Assembly (NCBI GenBank): GCA_032717465.1
Contig: CM064732.1
Span: forward strand, 31,911,138 to 31,975,137
DNA from: Coenobita brevimanus
Lineage: Eukaryota > Arthropoda > Malacostraca > Decapoda > Coenobitidae
Reading direction: 5' to 3'
DNA: 64,000 bases
The notes below the pieces were generated by a model that saw only the letters and a program-made list of their open reading frames with translations, was not told where the DNA came from and made no database searches. Position numbers and translations under genes: made by a program. This document shows, piece after piece, positions 57,605-64,000 of this stretch (position 1 is the first letter of the stretch; each line of letters opens with the position of its first letter).

Positions 57605-59967
57605 GCAATGATTGATTATGTGTGTTTGGATGAAAGGATGAGAAGGTACAGTATGTAATGGATTTAAGAGTATATAGAGGTTGGGGGAATGGCCCTTCAC
57701 AGAATTAAAGTCCAAAAAAAAAAAAAAAAAATGGAGAAATAAAAGAAGGGAAGGACAGGAGAAAGTAGTACATACAAGGAGACTAGAAAAGTTACAGGAT
57801 GATGGTAAAAAGGCAAAATGTAAGAGGGAGGTGGAGGAGAGATTGGGTAAATATAGATTGGAGCAGATGGGGAACGTGGAAGGTGTGTGCAAGATATTCA
57901 CAGAAGAAATCTGTACAGCATGTGGGGTGGTGTCTGGGGTGAAGAGAAGATGAAAGGGGATGCAGGGAAGAGCATGGTGGGCTGAAGAGGTGAGAGAGGC
58001 TGTGGCACAAAAGAAGAAAGCATATAATGAATGGATGAGAAACAGACGTGGAAGAAGTTGAGAGATGGAAGAGAGAGATATATGTGGAGAGGAAGAAAAA
58101 GGTGAATGGATTAGTGAGTGAGAGTAAGAATAGAGTGGATGAGGAATTAGGAAGGAACTCGAGTGTAAAGTGGAGGGAATGTAAGAAAATGCTCTGGAAG
58201 GAGGAAAAGAAAGTTAGACAGGGTGCCAAAGAAGTTAGCTGGGGAGTGAAAGATAAAAATGGTACTTTACTAGTGGAGAAGGGATAGAAATTGAGCAGAT
58301 GGAGAGAACACTTTAAGGAATTGTTGAACATGGAGAATGAAAGTAATGCAAGTGGCTGGGGAATGACTGGGAGAAGAAGGGATGTGAGAAGAGAGGAAGA
58401 AATCAGTAGGATGGAAGTTGTGGAAGCAACGAAGAAAGTTAAAATGGGGAAAGACCCAGGAATTGATGGAGTGTGTGGTGAAATGCTGAAGCATGGGGGA
58501 GAGATAGTAGTAGAATGGATGTGGAAGATGTGCAGATTGGTCTGGAAGGAAGATAGAGTCCCGGAGGATTGGAAGTCAGGTATAATTATTCCCCTGTACA
58601 AAGAAAAGGGGGAAAAAGAAGTGTTTGGTAATTATAGGGGCATTTGTCATCTTAGTGTAATAGGAAAAGTATATGGTAGGACAGTTAATGACAGAGTTAA
58701 GGAAATAACAGAGGAATTAGTTGGAAAAGAACAGGGAGGTTTCAGGAAGGAAAGGGGTTCTGTAGATCAGATATTCATTCTTTGATCTTTAGTGGAAAAG
58801 TTTCTAGAGATGGGAAAGAACATGCATGTGGCCTCCATGGATATAGAGAAAGCTTATGGAAGGGTGGATAGACAAGGATTGTGGAAAGTATTATGAATAT
58901 ATGGAGTAGATGGGAAGTTGTTGAAGGCCGTGAAGAGTATGTATGATGGTGCTAAGGCTGCAGTGCGAGTGGATAGTGAACTGAGTGAATTTTTCTAATT
59001 GAATGTTGGACTGAAACAAGGATGTGTCATGTCTCCATTGTTGTTAAATCTGTATATGGATGGGATTATAAAAGAAATACAAGGTAGGGCAGTGGATGTG
59101 GGAGTGCCCCTAATGAAAGAGGGCAGTGTTTGGAAACTACTGTACCTGTCCTGTCGTTTGCAGATGATCATGTATTATTAAGTGAAGATGAAGGGGAGCT
59201 GCAAGGCTTGGTGGATGAGGTTGGGTGAGTGTGTAAGAACCGGAATCTAAAGGTGAATGTAGGGAAGAGTAAAGTTATGGTCTTCGAGAGATGTGAAGTC
59301 AGTGAATGTACAGTGAGGCTGCATGAGAAGGAAATGGAAAATGTGAGTGCATTTAAGTACTTGGGTAGTGTGATAAGTAAAGATGGAAGTTTAGAGGGTG
59401 AAGTGCTTGAAAGGGTATAACAAGGAAGAAAGGTTGCTGGTTTCTTGAAAGCAGTGATAAGAAACAGGGAAGTGAGCATGCAAGTGAAAAAGCTACTACA
59501 TGACAGTATTGTGATACCAACTCTAATGTATGGAAGTGAAGCTTGGACCTTGTTGGAGGGACAGAAGTCAAGAGTAAGAGCAGTGGAAATGAGTTGTTTG
59601 AGAGGAGCCTGTGGAGTCACATGGAGAGACAGACTGACAAATCAGGAAGTGAAGGAGGGTTGTGATGTGGATGTGGATGTGATAGGAAGCGTTAGGAGAA
59701 ACACACTGAGGTGGTTTGGACATGTGGAGAGGATGAAGAGCGAGAGACTGACGAGGAGAGTGTATGTTAATGAGGTGGAGGGGGAAAGAGAGAGGGGGAG
59801 GCCAAGGATGAGATGGAGGGATGGAGTGGAGAGGTATATGAGAGAGGGAGGTGTGAGCTGGGAGCAAGGCAATGAAATGGGAGGGGACAGGGCGACATGG
59901 AGGCGATTTCTTTGTGGCCACCCCTTGCGGGATTAAGGCGTCTGGTGTTAGATAAATAGATAGATAT
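57605..59967 (+). pseudogene. RTE-like LINE, 5'-truncated, multiply broken
   Basis: It starts near the end of the endonuclease (IDYVCLDERM), then a charged linker (57720-58290). RT follows from 58291: KMGKDPGIDGV, WKSGIIIPLYKEKG, NYRGICHLSVIGKVY and EQGGFRKERG. After a TGA at 58783-58785 comes motif A (ASMDIEKAYGRV), then LKQGCVMSPLLLNLYM (59010), and the catalytic FADD at 59157-59168, which is out of frame with the preceding piece. The C-terminal region LRWFGHVERM follows in 59445-59936. The tail is GATAAATAGATAGATA. Full-length RTE proteins have endonuclease plus RT in one frame. Here there are at least five breaks, but the catalytic motifs persist. Confidence 0.92.
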
Positions 59968-60312
59968 ATCTTTTTTTCATATTTTCATTAATTATTTCAC
60001 TCTCAGCTCGGCTGTTCCTTTTTCTTGATACAGGCTTAACTTTAGCTTCGGAGAGATTTTTCGAACAGAGGGGTTAGATACAGGCATCACTAACCTGTTC
60101 AGTAATTTTTTTTTCTCATTTTAACCAAATCGTCGAGAAGTAGCAAGAACAAAAAAAAAAATCCTGACTTGTAACAACAGATTAACAAGAGATTATGATG
60201 CGAGTCACGAAGAAGTGCTGTGGATTGGATGTAGAACCGCAACAAATTTTTTCTGCCGCTGAGATGATGGAAACAAGCCACAGCAGGACGGGAATCTCCT
60301 CCCAGCTAAAAT
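59968..60312. other. Non-coding DNA between the LINE and the outer arm
   Basis: AT-rich. It contains AACCAAATCGTCGAGAAGTAG near 60124, similar to the core of the degenerate repeat field at 30941-33250, and a GGATGTAGAACCGC segment resembling those at 61470 and 63450. Confidence 0.5.
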
Positions 60313-62927
60313 TTATGCACTAAAGGCAATAATGATGATGATGATGATGATGATGATGATGTCGATGATGACGGAAGAAGACGAAGACGAAGATGAGGAC
60401 AGTGTTTGGAAAACCACCATTTCACCCATCATCGTCTGCTGTTTTGCACTAAAGGCAATGATGATGATGATGATGATGATGATGAAGACAGAAGAAGACA
60501 AAGACAAACACGAAGACAATTATGGGAAAACCACCATTTCACCCATCATCATCTGCTATTTTGCACTAAATACAATGATGATGGTGATGATGATGGTGGT
60601 GGTGGTGTGGGAATGGAGGAAGAAGAAGGAGAAGAGGAGAGGGGAGAATTTATGACATACAAGGGAATAGATGGCAAGGTCTTCTTTTTTTTTCCCCACC
60701 ATTAATGGCGAAAGGGAAGGTAACAGAGTGGGATTGGCATCACCTGTTGAGGAGGAGGAGGAGGAGGTAACAAGGGGAGGAAGGGGGGGGGGAGGATTGT
60801 AGCTGCGGCAGGTGGGGAGAGAAGGAGCAGGAGGAGGGAGAGGTAGCAATACGTGTTGGGACGAAAGAAGACGAAGACGAAGACAATGATGGGAAAAGCA
60901 GCATTTCAAGTACCGTCATCTAATGTTTCGCACTAAAGGCAATGATGATGATGGTATAGGAATGCAGCAAGAAGAAGAAGAACAAGAAGACGAAGAAGAG
61001 GGAAAGGAGGAGGAGAAGGAGTGGGGGAATTCATGGCAGACAAAGGAATGGGTGGCAAGGACATTTTTTGCACCATTAATGGAAAAGGGAAAGACAACAC
61101 AGTGGGATTAGTATCACCTTTCGAGAAGGAGCAGGAGGAGGGAGAGGTAGCAAGACGTGTCGGTCTTTGGGAGACGGAAGAAGACGGAGACGAAGACAGT
61201 GGTGGGAAAACCAGCATTTCACATGTCATCCTTTTAGTTTAATTACCTAAAATGCCGATATAATCACATACTATAAAACAATTCATCGTTACTCGTGTGT
61301 GAGAGGCTTAATTGCTTCGCATTGGAGCCATTAAGGGTCTAGTTATTTAATAGCTCTCTAGGTCGGTACTACACGCACTTCACTTTAAATTGGCCTAAAA
61401 CTGACATCTTTCCATCTTGAATGCTGAGCTATACAAGAATATAGCGAGAGTCGTGAAGTGCCACGGAAAGGATGTGGAGCCGTGGTAATGCCTTACTCTG
61501 CTACTGGACTATGGGAAATAGGCAGCAAAAGGACGAAAATCTCCATCATGTTACTGTAAGTTGACAGGACTATAGTGAAGTAGGAGATAGGAGGGGAGGA
61601 AGGTGGAGTTGGCCATGGAGAGGGAGGAAAAGTGGAGTGAGATGTATAGTGGGAGGACGATGGAGTGGGAGGTGGAGTGATGGAGTGGTGACCTACGTGG
61701 ACTACTAGGTCAGTGAGAACTGGAGCGAGAACGGCAGTGTGAAATGAACGGAAAGAAAGAAGAACGTAGAAGTAAGAAGGAATGGATATGAGGAGCAAGC
61801 AATGGGAGGGAGAGACAAAGAGGCTGTGAGAGGGAAGGACGGTGGGGGGGGGGGAATAGAATAGGAGGGAGAAGGAAGAGTGAGTGGGAGGGGGAAGGAG
61901 AAGGGGGAGGAGGAGGTATATGGAGGGAGGAGAGGGAAAAAGAGAAAAAAGGGAAAGTCAGAAGGGGAGAGAGGAGGGGAAAAATGAAAGGTGGGAAAGG
62001 GCATGTAAGAGGAAAGAGAGCAGAAAAAAAGGAGAAAAAACAATGGATAGAAGGGAGAGGAGGAGGGGAACAGTGGATGGGAGGGGGGAATGAAAAGGAG
62101 AAAGGGTGAACAAAAGGAAATGAGAGGGGGAGGAAGGCAGAATGGGAGAAGAAACGATGAAGGAAGAAAGGGGAAGGTAGAAAGGAGGAGAAGGAAAGGA
62201 AAAAGGGAAGGGAGTGGGACGACGAAGAAGTGAGAGGGGAAGGAGAATGGGTTAAGAAGGGTAGAAAGAGTGGAACGATGAAAAAGAGAATCTGCAAAGG
62301 TAAAAGGGAATTCAAAGGACAGCAAAAGGGAACATAAATGTTTGTTCTCAAGGCTTTTTGCTAAAGGAGAGGATATGACTAGGATACACCTTCCCCAAGA
62401 AGTATCAGCCTCCTAAGGAACGATGGCTGTGAAAATAAGCGAGTTCCGCAGGCACACATGAATTTATTAATCTGGTGCCTCAAACCGTATACCACTGAGT
62501 ATTTGATTTTTTCCCCGATTTTTATTACCTGAGATAATATTTTCACTTATAATCACAGGATGCCCCATATATCACAATGCTTCGTCCATGTTTCAGAATG
62601 ATACGTGTTGTAAAAAGACCGATACTTTTTGGGAGGGAGCAACTATTCTAGGATTCACAGAAGGATATCCAGCTAGGAAGGATGGGGGAGGCAAAAGGAT
62701 GAAAGGAGAAGGAAAGGGAACAAAGGATAGTAAGAGGAGTATGAAGAAAACGATAGAAAAATATTAAATTAAGGAGAATAAGAAAATTATATAAACTCGT
62801 TTCTGTCCATCAATCTGTGTATCTATCTATATATCCTCTCATTCGTAAACAAACGCCGTAAGGACACTCACCCCACTCTCCCCCTCATATTATCCCCGAA
62901 CAAACATACGTACGTACGAACACATAC

Positions 62928-62970
<43 letters not shown>

Positions 62971-63150
62971 CTTATTTCCCTCTTTCTCTCCTCTCATGCG
63001 TAAACAAACACCGCAAGGTCACTCGCTCCGGATGTTCGGGGAGACCACACCGGATGCTAGGAGAGCAACACATTTTGCTCCTCCATGGCATCATCCGCCC
63101 TGGAAATCGGACCTCCATGTCATCAGCCCTTTTTCGTTTTGTATCGTGGT
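60313..63150 (-). repeat. Outer inverted duplication, right arm
   Basis: Reverse-complement partner of 46930-49128. It has about 250 extra bases at 62350-62600 absent from the left arm, and internal tandem growth at 60317-61250. The AG-rich tract 61560-62330 gives long Ser/Pro/Phe minus-strand frames that are not genes. A (CT)n run lies at about 62930-62972. Confidence 0.85.
60317..61250 (+). repeat. Tandem modules with GCACTAAAGGCAATGATG starts
   Basis: GCACTAAA(G/T)(G/A)CAAT motifs occur at 60317, 60446, 60563 and 60930. Short modules (~120 bp) contain (GATG)n, GAAGAAGACGAAGACGAAGA and GGGAAAACCACCATTTCACC. Two longer modules (~330-370 bp) add GGAATG(G/C)AG(G/C)AAGAAGAAG, a CACCATTAATGG segment and GTGGGATT(G/A)G(T/C)ATCACCT. 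Related single modules lie in the left arm at 48620-49125. Confidence 0.8.
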
Positions 63151-64000
63151 GGCGGTGGAGTAGGTGGCAGAGAGAGAGAAGTGGAGCGAGAGGTTTAGTG
63201 GGAGGACGGTGGAGTGGGAGGTGGAGTGATGGAGTGGTAGGTGGCGTTCTTGCTAACTTCAGACGGTTTTGTCCAACTACACCCTATTAGTGTATAATTT
63301 TTATTCAATATGTTTTGCCTTCATCTGTTGGTATTTATTAAAAAAAAAAAAAAAAAAAGGGAGGGGGAATTGCAATCTCTTCCTCTCGATTATTGAGTCG
63401 TAGTAAGAGAGTATCTCTATAGTATGGAGCTAGTCAGGAAGAACTGCGATGGAAAGGATGCTGAGCTAAGAGACATAAGCTGCAAAACGACGAAAAATCT
63501 CCGCCTAGTTAAAATGAACTGAGTAATTATGAACAGGCTACTGAAAGCAATATCTGGCTTCTGTTTGAAAAAGTCTCTCTAAAAATTATTAAAATCGTCT
63601 AGCGGTAGTATTAATAGAGAATATGAACATCATTGCAGTGAAATGCTTAGCCCCTTCACCAACACGATGAGTTCTGCATAATATTCCGGCGATTTCATTC
63701 ATCCATCTCAAGCGATAGGATATTATATACTCCATTAGTCAGGCACAGCATTTTTTTACTGTATCTTGCTATAGCGAAACGATTTCACATACGTGTCTCT
63801 TTTCATCTGATGGAACTGAACCACTCTCAAAGCCTGAATACTATGTCATAGTCACATAAAAATCGGTGAGCCATTGTTATGAAGGACTGAGTCTCCTTGG
63901 TTACTAATCACATCGGCCCTCGACTCAGACTACGCATGCCCATCACCTAAGTCGGAAGAAAATTGTTTGGATCTCTGTCAGGTGAAATAAAGCGACTGTC
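63151..64000. other. Non-coding DNA, partly a direct repeat of the outer right arm
   Basis: 63170-63240 repeats the GTGGGAGGACG(G/A)TGGAGTGGGAG segment of 61650. 63440-63530 repeats the GGAAAGGATG...GCAAAA-GACGAAAATCTCC segment of 61470-61560. Poly-A lies at 63340-63358. The last ~400 bases show no recognised feature. Confidence 0.6.

Overview
This is eukaryotic, apparently gene-free repeat DNA. The organism is most likely an arthropod, and a decapod crustacean (crab or shrimp) fits best. The basis is the very high density of long (AC)n, (AG)n, (AT)n and trinucleotide microsatellites, combined with RTE, CR1/L2-like and jockey-like LINEs, piggyBac and hAT elements, tRNA-derived SINEs and a Gmr1-type LTR element. 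This is inference from style; no host marker gene was found. I see no convincing host protein-coding exon, rRNA or functional tRNA. Every coding segment I recognise belongs to a mobile element, and nearly all are broken.

Layout. 0-5 kb: the tail of a gypsy-type Pol with a probable LTR, an ATT microsatellite, an RTE LINE 3' end (minus), a tRNA-derived SINE, and a CAT-rich tract with a 34-bp minisatellite. 5-11 kb: a hAT MITE with its 8-bp target duplication, a piggyBac-like MITE (copy A), then a 3.1-kb element with ~320-bp terminal inverted repeats. That element carries a broken gene of an uncharacterised family whose conserved motifs resemble FEN1/XPG nucleases. This is the best candidate for an undescribed mobile system here. 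11-22 kb: purine-rich tracts, unrecognised DNA, and a piggyBac transposase pseudogene (minus) whose TTAA terminus abuts a jockey-like LINE fragment.

22.4-28.2 kb: a young LTR retrotransposon with two 790-bp LTRs that look identical. Its domain order is gag-protease-integrase-RT (integrase before RT, as in Gmr1-type Ty3/gypsy elements). A SINE interrupts gag, and the rest of RT and all of RNase H are missing. 28-38 kb: microsatellites, a very degenerate repeat field, and a non-coding element with ~620-bp direct terminal repeats. 38.8-45.1 kb: a CR1/L2-like LINE split by an LTR element and by piggyBac-like MITE copy B.

46.9-63.2 kb: a large, old, imperfect inverted duplication in two nested arm pairs (46.9-49.1 with 60.3-63.15, and 49.9-52.1 with 54.4-57.2). 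The right half was later enlarged by an RTE LINE and by MITE copy C. The left arm still carries the empty TTAA site for copy C, which gives direct evidence of the insertion and its order. The genes do not form a pathway. The window records successive insertions, several of which can be dated relative to each other by nesting. All arm boundaries and similarity judgements are by eye.
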